From Erysipelotrichaceae bacterium (GTDB lineage: Bacteria > Bacillota_I > Bacilli_A > Erysipelotrichales > Erysipelotrichaceae): a stretch of 43,664 bases of DNA. The DNA lies in assembly GCA_024681275.1 (NCBI GenBank), contig JAILBD010000148.1, positions 1 to 43,664 on the forward strand. The letters are read 5' to 3'. The position numbers and the translations under genes are program-made. Below, one piece after another: positions 7,678-18,313 of the stretch; within the stretch, counting starts at the first letter, position 1, and each line of letters starts with the position of its first letter. The notes below the pieces were generated by a model. The model searched no databases, was not told the origin of the DNA, and was given only the letters and a program-made list of their open reading frames with translations.

Positions 7678-8018
7678 AGATAAGGATCTATGTTATAACA
7701 GCTGCCATCGCAGCACTACTGGCGGCTTTCAGCCTTCTGATCGATGTCAAGATCTCTCTGGGGATCCTGCTGTCAGCGGGTTTCTCTCTGATCAATATGC
7801 TGATGCTGTCTCAGGCGATGAAGTCTCTGATCCAAAGCGGCGGTGAGAATTATTCGGTGATGATCACGGCGAATATCATTCGCTTCGCACTGCTGCTGGT
7901 GGTAATATATATAGCAGTAAAAAATTCGCAGCTCTTCTCGATCCTGGGAGTGGCGGCGGGATTCGCGCTGTTTCTGATCGCACTGATCATCGATGCGGTC
8001 TCAAGGAAGGGGAGGTAA
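7674..8018 (+). CDS. atpI: ATP synthase subunit I (AtpI-like membrane protein)
   Basis: This 114-residue protein has four hydrophobic segments and is first of the ATP synthase genes, the usual AtpI position. The family is poorly conserved. It assists c-ring assembly or ion supply in some bacteria and is not part of the finished enzyme. Identification rests on position, size and four-helix profile more than on motifs. Its start overlaps the marR stop by four bases (ATGA). Confidence 0.75.
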   Translation: MKIRIYVITAAIAALLAAFSLLIDVKISLGILLSAGFSLINMLMLSQAMKSLIQSGGENYSVMITANIIRFALLLVVIYIAVKNSQLFSILGVAAGFALFLIALIIDAVSRKGR

Positions 8019-8022
8019 CGGT

Positions 8023-8703
8023 ATGCATCTGCAGACAAGTTTCTATTCGATCCTGATCATAACGCTGTTTATGGCGGGATTGCTGTTCTTTGTGAACCGT
8101 AAACTCAAGGAGTTCGATCCGTTAAGCGAGCCAAAAGGCATCGTGCTGCTGATCATCATGTATGCGCAGATGATCGACAAGATGGTCCGAAGCAAGACCA
8201 ATGACGAAGTTGCGGAAAAGCTCACGCCTTACATCATGTCGGTGGCTGCCTACATCTTCATCAGCAATATCGCGGGGCTCTTTTCTCTTGAGACGCCGAC
8301 TTCCAACTATTCAGTCACGCTCGTGCTGGCGGCAGTCACCTGTGTGCTGATCGAGGTCTACTCGTTCAAGGCGAGAGGAGTCAAGGGCTACATCAAGAGC
8401 TGGTTCGAGCCGATGCCGCCGTTCGTTATCCTGAACGTGCTGTCGAAGCTTTCGACACTGCTGTCTCTTTCCCTGCGTCTTTTCGGTAACATCCTTTCAG
8501 GCGGTATCCTGATGTCGGTCATCTATCAGATGCTGGGTGCGATCTCGGGAAAGATCCCGTTCATCGGCAAGTTCAATATCGTGGGAGTCGCTGTGGCTCC
8601 GGTCCTGCATTTCTACTTCGACCTGTTCTCAGGTGTCATGCAGGCGTTCATCTTTATCACTTTGACGATCTCCTTCATCAACAAGGAGTTGCCAAATAAA
8701 TAG
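8023..8703 (+). CDS. atpB: F0 ATP synthase subunit a
   Basis: This is the membrane stator that forms the ion half-channels against the c ring: about 226 residues with five to six membrane helices. The essential arginine is present in SLRLFGN (Arg152), and the terminal helix region (FDLFSGVMQAFIFITLTISF) is typical. The ATG at 8023 follows GGGGAGG at 8009-8015 and comes just after atpI; an upstream in-frame ATG at 7993 lies inside atpI and is rejected. Confidence 0.93.
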   Translation: MHLQTSFYSILIITLFMAGLLFFVNRKLKEFDPLSEPKGIVLLIIMYAQMIDKMVRSKTNDEVAEKLTPYIMSVAAYIFISNIAGLFSLETPTSNYSVTLVLAAVTCVLIEVYSFKARGVKGYIKSWFEPMPPFVILNVLSKLSTLLSLSLRLFGNILSGGILMSVIYQMLGAISGKIPFIGKFNIVGVAVAPVLHFYFDLFSGVMQAFIFITLTISFINKELPNK

Positions 8704-8722
8704 AATTTGAGGAGGAAAAATT

Positions 8723-8953
8723 ATGGAAAAAGCGTTAATGGCATTTGCAGCTGCAATGTGTGTCTGCGGCGGATGTGTCACAGGTATCATGGAAGGCAAG
8801 GTCGCTGTCCAGGCGGTCGAGTCTATCGGTAAGAATCCGGACGCAGCCGACAAGATCCAGTCCATGGCTATCGTCGGTGCTGCCATATCCGAGACCTGTG
8901 CTATCTACTGTCTGCTTGTCGCTTTCCTGATCATCTTTATCTTAGGAGCATAA
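8723..8953 (+). CDS. atpE: F0 ATP synthase subunit c, two-carboxylate (Na+-type) site
   Basis: This 76-residue helical hairpin has a polar loop around SIGKNPDAAD. The ion-binding carboxylate is Glu57 in ISETCAIY. Aligned to Na+ c subunits (Ilyobacter numbering), Glu24 sits at the Gln32 site, Glu57 at Glu65, Thr58 at Ser66 and Tyr62 at Tyr70. This is the pattern of the two-carboxylate Na+ rotor described for Fusobacterium nucleatum. The glycine-rich helix-1 motif is altered: equivalents of two glycines are Val19 and Met23, leaving Gly17, Gly21 and Gly25. There are five cysteines (13, 15, 18, 59, 63), unusual in a c subunit. A very strong ribosome binding site (GAGGAGG) precedes it, fitting its high copy number. 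Confidence 0.95.
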   Translation: MEKALMAFAAAMCVCGGCVTGIMEGKVAVQAVESIGKNPDAADKIQSMAIVGAAISETCAIYCLLVAFLIIFILGA

Positions 8954-8954
8954 G

Positions 8955-9464
8955 ATGCAGATCGTAGATATTCTGGAATTACTGGTTCCTGATGTCTGGA
9001 CGAGCATCACGCAGCTTTGTGCAACAGCTGTACTGTTTTTCCTTATGTATAAGCTGGCCTGGAAGCCGGTCAAGAAGATCCTGGATGAGAGAAGCGCTTT
9101 TGAACAGAAGAAGCTGACCGAGGCCAGGGAGCTGCAGGAAGAGAATGAGAAGATCAAGCAGCAGGCAAAGGATATCATTTCCGAAGCCAACAGATCGGCT
9201 GAGGCGATCGTCAACGACGCCAGAGAAGAGGCGCTGATCGCCAGGAACGAACTGATCCAGGATGGCAAAAAGGAAGCGGAACAGCTTCTGGAGAATGCCA
9301 AGAGGGAAGCGAAGCTTCAGCAGGATAAGCTGATGGAAGAGATGCGTTCCCAGATCGTGGATTCCGCGATCATGGCTGCCGAGAAGATCCTGGAGAACAA
9401 TATCGATTCAGAAAGCGAAAAGCATAGCGTCGATTCTTTTGTCAGGGAAGTGATCAATAAATGA
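8955..9464 (+). CDS. atpF: F0 ATP synthase subunit b
   Basis: This 169-residue peripheral-stalk subunit has one N-terminal membrane helix (about 15-32), then a long charged coiled coil rich in Glu, Lys and Ala to the end. Length is normal and a single b gene is present, so a homodimer is expected. TAGGAG lies upstream in the end of atpE, and the stop overlaps the next start (ATGA at 9461-9464). Confidence 0.93.
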   Translation: MQIVDILELLVPDVWTSITQLCATAVLFFLMYKLAWKPVKKILDERSAFEQKKLTEARELQEENEKIKQQAKDIISEANRSAEAIVNDAREEALIARNELIQDGKKEAEQLLENAKREAKLQQDKLMEEMRSQIVDSAIMAAEKILENNIDSESEKHSVDSFVREVINK

Positions 9465-11524
9465 GCGAACACAGATTGAATTACTATGCCAGGAACCTGA
9501 TGGAGCTTTTTGCGCAGGAGGGCATGCTGGATATCTGCTATCAGGATATCGATGCCATCAACGATGCGCTGAACTGCGATCAGGAGCTGCTGAGGAGCTT
9601 TACTTCTGCCGATCTTACCCTTGCGGAAAAGAAGCAGTTGCTGCAGGAGAAAGTCGACGACGATCTGGATGAATCCGTTCTGGCGGGTCTTTTCCTGACG
9701 ATCGAATCGCTTCCGCGCAAGCACATGGAAGCGGAACTGGTCCATGAGTTCCTGGCTTTCTATTATCAGACCAAGGGCGTGGTCTTCGGCACGGCTTTTT
9801 CAGCGAGGAAACTGAGCAGGATCAATCTCAGGAAGCTGGAAGCGGCTTTTACGTCCAAGCTGGGGAAGAAGATCCGTCTGGAGAACAAGGTCGATGATTC
9901 GCTGATCGGCGGGGTCAAGGTCATCATCGGCGAGAACGTCTGGGATGGTTCCTACAAGGCGAAGGTGGAAGAACTGAAGGATTCTCTGCTGAACAAGGAA
10001 CTGGACAGGGATGCGGAAGGACTCGGTCTCGATCTGTTGAAGGAAGTCGGTGATTCGGATCTGACGCAGATCAAAACAGTGTCCAATCAGACGACAGGTT
10101 TCGTCACCAGCGTCGCGGATGGTGTCGCCAATGTCAGCGGCATCTATGACGCGATGGCCGGAGAGCTTCTGAATATCGGCGGTACCAAGGCCATGGTCAT
10201 GGACCTGGAGGAAGACAATATCGCTGCCGTCCTGCTTGGCAACGACAAGGACATCGTCAAGGGAACGCCTGTTTCTTCGACCGGCAAGGTCGTTGAGGTC
10301 CCGGTGGGCGATGAGCTCCTGGGAAGGGTCGTGGATGCCCTGGGCAGGCCGATCGATGGCAAGGGCGTCATCAGGACCAGCGAATCCAGGCAGATCGAGA
10401 TCCCGGCACCGGGCGTCATTGACAGGAGCCCGATCAACGAGCCTCTGCAGACCGGCATCAAGATCATCGACTCGATGATCCCTATCGGCAAGGGCCAGAG
10501 AGAGCTGATCATCGGCGACCGTCAGACAGGAAAGACGGCGATCGCGATCGATACGATCATCAATCAGAAGGGCCGCAATATCAAATGCATCTATGTGGCG
10601 ATCGGTCAGAAGAACTCGACGGTCGCGCAGATCATAGAAAAACTCAACAGTTTCGGTTCCATGGCTTATACGACTGTCGTCGTGGCCGGAGCCAGTGAAT
10701 TAGCCTCCTTACAATACATAGCACCATATGCCGGTTGTTCGATCGGCGAATATTGGATGAATAAAGGGGAAGATGTCCTGATCGTCTATGACGACCTCTC
10801 CAAGCATGCGGTCGCTTACAGGACCCTGTCCCTGCTGCTCAGAAGGCCTCCAGGAAGAGAGGCTTTCCCGGGTGATGTCTTCTATCTGCATTCCAGACTG
10901 CTCGAAAGGAGCGGCAAGCTTTCCGAGCGTCTGGGTAAAGGCTCTCTGACGGCTTTACCGATCATCGAGACGCAGGCCGGCGATATCTCTGCTTATATCC
11001 CGACCAATGTCATTTCGATCACGGACGGTCAGATCTTCCTGCAGACGGAGATGTTCAACAGCGGCATCAGACCGGCGATCGACTACGGTCTTTCCGTTTC
11101 ACGTGTCGGTTCCGCTGCTCAGATCAAGGCGATGAAGAAGGTCTCTTCTTCTTTGAAGCTGGATCTTTCCCAGTATCAGGAAGTTCTGGATTTTGCCCAG
11201 TTCGGTTCGGATCTGGATCCTTCGACCAGAGCGAGGATCAATCACGGTTCTCATCTCGTCGAGATGCTCAAGCAGCCGCAGTATCAGCCGATGGCGACGA
11301 CAGATCAGGTCATCATGCTGATGGCGGCAAAGCTCGGCCTGCTGGATGATATTCCGATCGCCGAGATGAAACAATATGAAAAAGAGCTCCTGATGGAGAT
11401 GCACAGCGTGCATCCGGATCTGCTCAGACAGATCGAGGAGAAGAAGGATCTCGATGATGAGCTGAACGAGAAACTCACTTCGCTCATCACGATCTTTACG
11501 ACACAGTTTAAATTGATGGATTAA
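9461..11524 (+). CDS. atpH-atpA: F1 ATP synthase delta-alpha read as one ORF (fusion or frameshift)
   Basis: This 687-residue ORF joins two subunits. Residues 1-179 are a complete delta/OSCP subunit ending in the usual [17 protein letters not shown]. From about residue 188 it is a complete alpha subunit. The alpha part starts with the helix LDLLKEV that corresponds to E. coli ISELIKQRI. It includes the Walker A GDRQTGKT (352-359) and the VSRVGSAAQ region. The junction reads through cleanly in one frame. Normal F1 holds one delta per three alpha, so a real fusion would be stoichiometrically odd. An out-of-frame ATG at 10011, with AAGGA at 9995-9999, reads MRKDSVSIC then stops. One extra base between 10014 and 10037 would make it a normal alpha start and end delta at the TGA at 10051-10053. 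Both readings stay open. Confidence 0.9.
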   Translation: MSEHRLNYYARNLMELFAQEGMLDICYQDIDAINDALNCDQELLRSFTSADLTLAEKKQLLQEKVDDDLDESVLAGLFLTIESLPRKHMEAELVHEFLAFYYQTKGVVFGTAFSARKLSRINLRKLEAAFTSKLGKKIRLENKVDDSLIGGVKVIIGENVWDGSYKAKVEELKDSLLNKELDRDAEGLGLDLLKEVGDSDLTQIKTVSNQTTGFVTSVADGVANVSGIYDAMAGELLNIGGTKAMVMDLEEDNIAAVLLGNDKDIVKGTPVSSTGKVVEVPVGDELLGRVVDALGRPIDGKGVIRTSESRQIEIPAPGVIDRSPINEPLQTGIKIIDSMIPIGKGQRELIIGDRQTGKTAIAIDTIINQKGRNIKCIYVAIGQKNSTVAQIIEKLNSFGSMAYTTVVVAGASELASLQYIAPYAGCSIGEYWMNKGEDVLIVYDDLSKHAVAYRTLSLLLRRPPGREAFPGDVFYLHSRLLERSGKLSERLGKGSLTALPIIETQAGDISAYIPTNVISITDGQIFLQTEMFNSGIRPAIDYGLSVSRVGSAAQIKAMKKVSSSLKLDLSQYQEVLDFAQFGSDLDPSTRARINHGSHLVEMLKQPQYQPMATTDQVIMLMAAKLGLLDDIPIAEMKQYEKELLMEMHSVHPDLLRQIEEKKDLDDELNEKLTSLITIFTTQFKLMD

Positions 11525-11525
11525 A

Positions 11526-13768
<2,243 letters not shown>

Positions 13769-13769
13769 C

Positions 13770-14177
13770 ATGCAGTTCAAGACGGATCTGATCACCTATA
13801 ACGGCGTCTATCGTTCTTTCATGACGTCCAAGCTCAATATCCCGACTTCGGAAGGACGCAGGACCATCCTGGCCAATCACATGCCGATCATGATCCCGCT
13901 GGAGATCGGGGTCATCGAGACGGATGAGGACGGCGTGCTCAGGCACTATGCCGGCAATGGCGGTGTCCTGTATTTCCGGGACAATGTCGCGGAGATCGTT
14001 GCGGATATCTGCATGGATGTCGAAGAGATCGATATCGAGGAACAGAAGGCGGAGCGGGAGAAAGAAAAAGAAAGAATGGCTAAGGCAAGAAGAGAGAATG
14101 AGCGCATCCGCGCCCAGTATCGTCTTCAGGTCGCCGAAAGCATGATCGCAGCTGCCGAAAAATACATGAAGAAATAA
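13770..14177 (+). CDS. atpC: F1 ATP synthase subunit epsilon
   Basis: This is a 135-residue epsilon subunit: an N-terminal beta sandwich with GRRTILANHMPIMIPLEIG and a C-terminal two-helix regulatory domain, highly charged around residues 90-115. It rotates with gamma and limits reverse ATP hydrolysis. It is the last gene of the operon and ends one base before a strong hairpin terminator. Confidence 0.93.
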   Translation: MQFKTDLITYNGVYRSFMTSKLNIPTSEGRRTILANHMPIMIPLEIGVIETDEDGVLRHYAGNGGVLYFRDNVAEIVADICMDVEEIDIEEQKAEREKEKERMAKARRENERIRAQYRLQVAESMIAAAEKYMKK

Positions 14178-14202
14178 AAAGCGGATCCTGAGGATCCGCT
14201 TT
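14178..14202. terminator. Terminator of the atp operon
   Basis: AAAGCGGATCC, a TGA loop and GGATCCGCTTT form a perfect 11-bp stem directly after the atpC stop. The T-run is short on both sides. It lies between convergent genes and probably serves both. Confidence 0.8.
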
Positions 14203-14217
14203 GACATATCAGGGAGT

Positions 14218-15447
14218 CTATTCTTTCGGAAGCGACTGCAGGTATTCGTGCATCGCTTCTGCCGTCTGTTTGGAAGCGGCGACCGCTTCGACGACGGTCT
14301 TGGCGCCGGAGACGACATCGCCCGAGGTGAAGACGCCTTCTCTGGTCGTGTGTCCGTGTTCGTCTGCGACAAGCAGACCTTTTTTATTCGTCTCAAGTCC
14401 TTTGGTGGTGGAGACGATGCGGTTCATGGCACCCTGTGAGACGGAGACGATGACGGAATCGGACGGATAGAACTTTTTGCTGCCTTCAACTGGAACGACT
14501 CTTCCTTCCTCATTGACCGTCGTATCGACGAAGATGACGCCGTCATCCCTGATCTCGACCGGAGACTTGTTGAATTCGAAGTTGACGCCTTCCAGTTTGG
14601 CGTATGAGAACTCGTATTGGGATGCGGAAACGGCATCTCTCCTGGCGAAGCAGGTGACGTTTCTGGAGCCGTGACGGATGGCCGTTCTGGCGACGTCCAT
14701 GGCGGCATTGCCGACACCGATGATGTTGACGCTGTCGCCCAGGTGGTAGACATCCGGAGACTTCAGGTAGTCGATGGCGAAGTGGACGTTGCCCAGGGAT
14801 TCGCCTTTGATGCCCAGGGTGTTCGGACGCCATGTGCCGGTCCCGACAAAGACCGCCTTATAGCCGTCGCGGAAGAGGTCGTCGATGGTGATCGAAGTGC
14901 CGATGGTCGTGTTCGGACGGACTTTGATGCCTTTGAGTCTGAGGTGTCTGTACTCGAAGTCATCGAGGACGGATTTCGGAAGTCTGAATTCCGGGATGCC
15001 GTATCTCAAGACGCCGCCGATCTTTTCGTTGATGTCGAAGATCGTGACGTCGTATCCGTATCTGGCCAGGATGACAGAGATGGTCAGTCCGGCCGGGCCG
15101 GATCCGACGATGGCGACTTTGATGCCGTTGGAAGGTTTCGGTCCTTCGGTCATCTGGTTGGCATAGGTCGTGGAGATATAGTTTTCGATGGTCGAAAAGT
15201 GGACAGGGATGCCTTTGATGCCCAGGACACAGTGTCCTTCGCACTGGTTCTCATGGTTGCATACCAGTGAGCAGACGGTCGTGAGCGGGTTGTTGAAAAA
15301 GAGCATCTTGCCGGCTTCGTTGAGTTTGTTTTCTCTCAAAAGGCGGATCGCTTCCGGGATGTTGGTGTTGATCGGACAGCCTTTCCGGCACATCGGATTC
15401 TTGCACTGCAGACATTTGTTCGCTTCATCCATTACGTGTAAAGCCAT
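14218..15447 (-). CDS. GltD-like NAD(P)-dependent Fe-S flavoprotein oxidoreductase
   Basis: This 409-residue protein resembles glutamate synthase small subunit, NfnB and the N-terminal part of dihydropyrimidine dehydrogenase. Residues 12-24 hold CLQC...C...C and about 59-72 CSLVCNHENQCEGHC, the two N-terminal Cys clusters for 4Fe-4S centres. FAD binding is at VAIVGSGPAGLT and NAD(P) binding at VNIIGVGNAAMDVA. No large GltB-type subunit or NfnA partner is next to it, so its electron acceptor is unknown. It starts 26 bases after the GH4 stop with TAAGGAG, and may be third in that minus-strand operon. Glutamate synthase activity should not be assumed. Confidence 0.82.
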   Translation of the reverse strand: MALHVMDEANKCLQCKNPMCRKGCPINTNIPEAIRLLRENKLNEAGKMLFFNNPLTTVCSLVCNHENQCEGHCVLGIKGIPVHFSTIENYISTTYANQMTEGPKPSNGIKVAIVGSGPAGLTISVILARYGYDVTIFDINEKIGGVLRYGIPEFRLPKSVLDDFEYRHLRLKGIKVRPNTTIGTSITIDDLFRDGYKAVFVGTGTWRPNTLGIKGESLGNVHFAIDYLKSPDVYHLGDSVNIIGVGNAAMDVARTAIRHGSRNVTCFARRDAVSASQYEFSYAKLEGVNFEFNKSPVEIRDDGVIFVDTTVNEEGRVVPVEGSKKFYPSDSVIVSVSQGAMNRIVSTTKGLETNKKGLLVADEHGHTTREGVFTSGDVVSGAKTVVEAVAASKQTAEAMHEYLQSLPKE

Positions 15448-15473
15448 GATGTTTTCTCCTTAGATCTTTCTAT

Positions 15474-16862
15474 CTATATTTTACAGTATGCGGATGTCTT
15501 TTCGATCATCTTATCGGCAAGTTGTTTGCATTGGGTCTCACTGAGCCTGCCGTTGATGTTGGGGTCGCTGAGGAAGGCTTCATAGACCGGCTTTCTGTCC
15601 TTTTCCATGACCGCCCTATAGATGCGCTCGTGGTTCAGGATGTGGGGCATCGTGAGCTCTCTGATGTCTTCCGGCATGGACCCGGCATAGACCGGTGAGA
15701 TGTGATCATAGGTGAACAGGGCGTTGGTCTCGACGATGGCGTCTTTCGGAAGATCTGCGATCTGCAAGGCCAGATTGGGCAGGTTGACGTTGGATACCTT
15801 GTCTTTGAGTCCACAGAGGGCTTTGATCAGCTGAACGCCTTCTTCGCCGGTGGATCTGAGTCTGATCCTGTCCTTGTTTTCGTAGAGGTCTTTCGATCGC
15901 TGCAGCCTCTTTTGCAGATCATCTTTGCGGTAGGAGACCGGTGTCAAAGTGAATTTCCATTTTTCGGCTGTTAAGGGATCTTTCAGATAGAGATCACCGG
16001 GCATGAATTCGGCCAGGTGGCGGTCACCGGCCGCGGCGATCAGATGGTGCTTTCTGAAGAGGTCGAACTTCACCCTGTGGGCGCAGGAGAAATAGGAGTT
16101 CATCCAGTTGTCCGAAGTGAACTCGCAGCCTTCCTTGAAGTGTTCGTTCACGTATCGCTCATAGATCGGGAAGATGTCGATGTCTTTGTAGGATGCCTTG
16201 CTGAACCAGGTGAAGTGGTTGATGCCCAGGACGTTGGTGTAGAGATCGCTCCTCTTGATGTTTGGGATATTGAGTTCCTTGGCGAGGATCGATGCCAGCA
16301 GTTCCTGGGTGTTGAAGACCTCGTGGCAGCAGCCGAAGGCTTTGATCTGCGGGAAGGTCTCATAGAGAGCCTTGACGCAGAGCGACATCGGATTAGTGTA
16401 GTTGATGACCCAGGCATCCGGGGCGTATTCTTTGATCGCTTCGGCGATCTCAATGAACATCGGGATGGTCCTGAGTCCCCTGATGTAGCCGCCCGGTCCG
16501 GCAGTGTCGCCGACCGATTGGTAGATGCCGTAACGTTCAGGCGTGTGGACGTCGCTTTCCATCTCGTCAAAGGTGCCCGGCAGGATGGAGATGACGACGA
16601 AGCCGGCACCTTTCAGCGCTTCTTGAAGCGTATCGACACTGCGGTAGCTGAAATGGGAGAGGCATTTGGAGTCTTTGGAAAGGTCGTTGCCGATCTTTTC
16701 GTTGATCTTCGATGCCTGATGGTCGATGTCGTAGAGGCGTATCGTGCCGGATAGCTGTTTCTCCAGGGCGAGGTCGGTCATGAAGGTCCAGGCCCAGCCT
16801 CTGGAGCCGCCGCCGATGTAGGCGATGTTGATGTTTTTAGTATATGATCTCGTATTTGTCAT
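15474..16862 (-). CDS. GH4 family alpha-uronidase (alpha-galacturonidase/glucuronidase type)
   Basis: This 462-residue NAD+- and metal-dependent glycosidase of family GH4 has the Rossmann motif IGGGSRGW (residues 16-23). Its active-site signature is Cys179-His180-Glu181-Val182 (CHEV). In GH4, CHEV marks alpha-glucuronidases and alpha-galacturonidases, whereas CHSV marks alpha-galactosidases and CN motifs mark phospho-glycosidases. Next to a galacturonate island, release of GalA from oligomers is the likely role. The ATG at 16862 is chosen because the Rossmann fold starts right after it; the open frame extends to 17243 only through the upstream gene. It overlaps that gene's end by 26 bases, with AAGGA rather far upstream. 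Confidence 0.85.
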   Translation of the reverse strand: MTNTRSYTKNINIAYIGGGSRGWAWTFMTDLALEKQLSGTIRLYDIDHQASKINEKIGNDLSKDSKCLSHFSYRSVDTLQEALKGAGFVVISILPGTFDEMESDVHTPERYGIYQSVGDTAGPGGYIRGLRTIPMFIEIAEAIKEYAPDAWVINYTNPMSLCVKALYETFPQIKAFGCCHEVFNTQELLASILAKELNIPNIKRSDLYTNVLGINHFTWFSKASYKDIDIFPIYERYVNEHFKEGCEFTSDNWMNSYFSCAHRVKFDLFRKHHLIAAAGDRHLAEFMPGDLYLKDPLTAEKWKFTLTPVSYRKDDLQKRLQRSKDLYENKDRIRLRSTGEEGVQLIKALCGLKDKVSNVNLPNLALQIADLPKDAIVETNALFTYDHISPVYAGSMPEDIRELTMPHILNHERIYRAVMEKDRKPVYEAFLSDPNINGRLSETQCKQLADKMIEKTSAYCKI

Positions 16863-18219
16863 AGCAGTTGATGATCCTTGTCTGTCTGTATCCGATCTCT
16901 CTTTCGAGTCGGAAATCGTATCTGAGGTGGACATGGCCGTAGAGCCAGAACTTCGGGTGAAGCTCGTTGAGCAGTTTTTCAAAGCAGGCAAAGCCCTGGT
17001 GGGCGTAGTCTTCCATATCACCGTAGCCTTTGATCGGAGCGTGGGTGACGATGATGTCGACGCCACCGGCTTTGCGGATCTTGCGGCGCAGTTTCCGGAT
17101 CCGCCTTTCCATCTGGACCTCGGTGTACTGATATTTGTCCTGTGAGTAGCGGAAGGATCCGCCCAGTCCCAGGATGCGTATGCCCTGGTAGATGTACAGG
17201 TCGTCGTCGATGCAGATGCAGCCCTGCGGCGGGTCGCTGTCATAGCGGGAATCGTGATTGCCGTGGATGTAGAAAAGGGGTTTGTTGGCCATCGTGACCA
17301 GGAATTCCAGATACTCGGCTTTGACGTCTCCGCAGGAGATCATGAAGTCGATGCCTTTCAGTTCCGTCCTGGCATATTCCGACCACAGGCCCAGGTCTTC
17401 TTCGTCTGATACGCACATGATCCGGTAGGGGCCGTGTCCGTGATCCAGGCGGATCCTGTTTTCCCTGATGGCTCTTTCCATCTGCGCGTCGTTCATGGCC
17501 GAGAGTTCCTCAAAGCCGTACAGTTCCAGCATGGCCAGGAAGCAGTCGGCATATTCAGCTTTGATCTTCTGTTCATCAAGGTGGCTTTTCAGACGCCCGT
17601 AGAGTCCGACGACCCCGATCCTTTCCATCCTGGTCCAGACGTGATCTTTTTCAAATCCGAGCAGTTTCTGGAAACGGCCGTAGTATTCGCCTTTGGAGAA
17701 CTGTATCGAGTAGAGCTTTGAGAGCTGATAGAAGTTCAGGAACTTGCCGTATCGGTGTGCCGCTACCGTGTTCTTCTTTGGCGGCAGCAGGCGTATGACA
17801 TCCAGGGTGATGAAGACGGCACCATAGGATCTCAAGACGGAGACGCGTTTGTTTCCTTCGATGATGTAGAACCTTCCCAGGTATTCATAGGCTGTCGGCG
17901 CTTCGGCGATGCCTGTATCGGAGAGGTGATAGGCGCAGACGTCGCGCCATTTGGCGGCAAATTCACTTTTTGGCTTCATGACCGGCATGAAATCGGCTGA
18001 AAAGGACAGCGTCCTGGCGGAGGTCTTGGTCCCTATGATGAGGTCGGCGGGAACATCGATCTCGCCGAGGCGTTCTGTTGAGCAGTCATAGACATTGATG
18101 ATATCGTCCAGAACGGCCGGATGGGGAGACAGATCCGCTTTTTTCCTCTGTTTCATGTTCTTTTTCCCCAGCCTCAGGGCGTAATTGTATTGTTCGTATG
18201 TTTCGTTGAGATATTCCAC
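16837..18219 (-). CDS. ParB-like N-domain plus metallophosphoesterase
   Basis: This is about 460 residues. The N-terminal half has a ParB/sulfiredoxin-like look (YLGRFYIIEGNKRVSVLR: a nuclease-like ENKR motif). The C-terminal part is a calcineurin-type metallophosphoesterase with SDEED, SCGD, HGNHD, VTHAP and YGHVH in the right order. The combination recurs in Bacillota proteins of unknown role. The GTG at 18219 is preferred: the conserved family start (YNYALRLGKK) follows, while upstream in-frame codons fall in the divergent promoter. An ATG at 18156 with GGGGA is a shorter alternative. It heads the minus-strand group with GH4 and is divergent from uxaB. Confidence 0.75.
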   Translation of the reverse strand: MEYLNETYEQYNYALRLGKKNMKQRKKADLSPHPAVLDDIINVYDCSTERLGEIDVPADLIIGTKTSARTLSFSADFMPVMKPKSEFAAKWRDVCAYHLSDTGIAEAPTAYEYLGRFYIIEGNKRVSVLRSYGAVFITLDVIRLLPPKKNTVAAHRYGKFLNFYQLSKLYSIQFSKGEYYGRFQKLLGFEKDHVWTRMERIGVVGLYGRLKSHLDEQKIKAEYADCFLAMLELYGFEELSAMNDAQMERAIRENRIRLDHGHGPYRIMCVSDEEDLGLWSEYARTELKGIDFMISCGDVKAEYLEFLVTMANKPLFYIHGNHDSRYDSDPPQGCICIDDDLYIYQGIRILGLGGSFRYSQDKYQYTEVQMERRIRKLRRKIRKAGGVDIIVTHAPIKGYGDMEDYAHQGFACFEKLLNELHPKFWLYGHVHLRYDFRLEREIGYRQTRIINCYDKYEIIY

Positions 18220-18288
18220 ACCTATATTATGCACAAAATGAAATGAAAAACAGATGCAGTTCAGAATAGAAAAAAAGTTTTTTCCCGA

Positions 18289-18294
18289 TATAAT
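18289..18294 (+). promoter_or_regulatory. -10 box of the uxaB operon promoter
   Basis: A perfect TATAAT, with no good -35 hexamer 16-18 bases upstream (the region is A-rich), so an activator may be needed. GAGGAG and the uxaB ATG at 18314 follow closely, giving a very short leader. Confidence 0.5.
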
Positions 18295-18313
18295 AAAAGC
18301 GAGGAGATACAAA

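Noticed and set aside
14218..15447. Glutamate synthase small subunit (GltD)
   Set aside because: No large subunit gene is adjacent; many orphan GltD-like proteins serve other electron-transfer roles.
16017..16754. 245-codon open frame antisense to GH4
   Set aside because: Valine/aspartate-rich shadow frame opposite the GH4 active-site region.
16863..17243. N-terminal extension of the GH4 frame
   Set aside because: It is Ser/Thr/Arg-rich, overlaps the conserved phosphoesterase domain in another frame, and lies upstream of the Rossmann fold where GH4 proteins begin.
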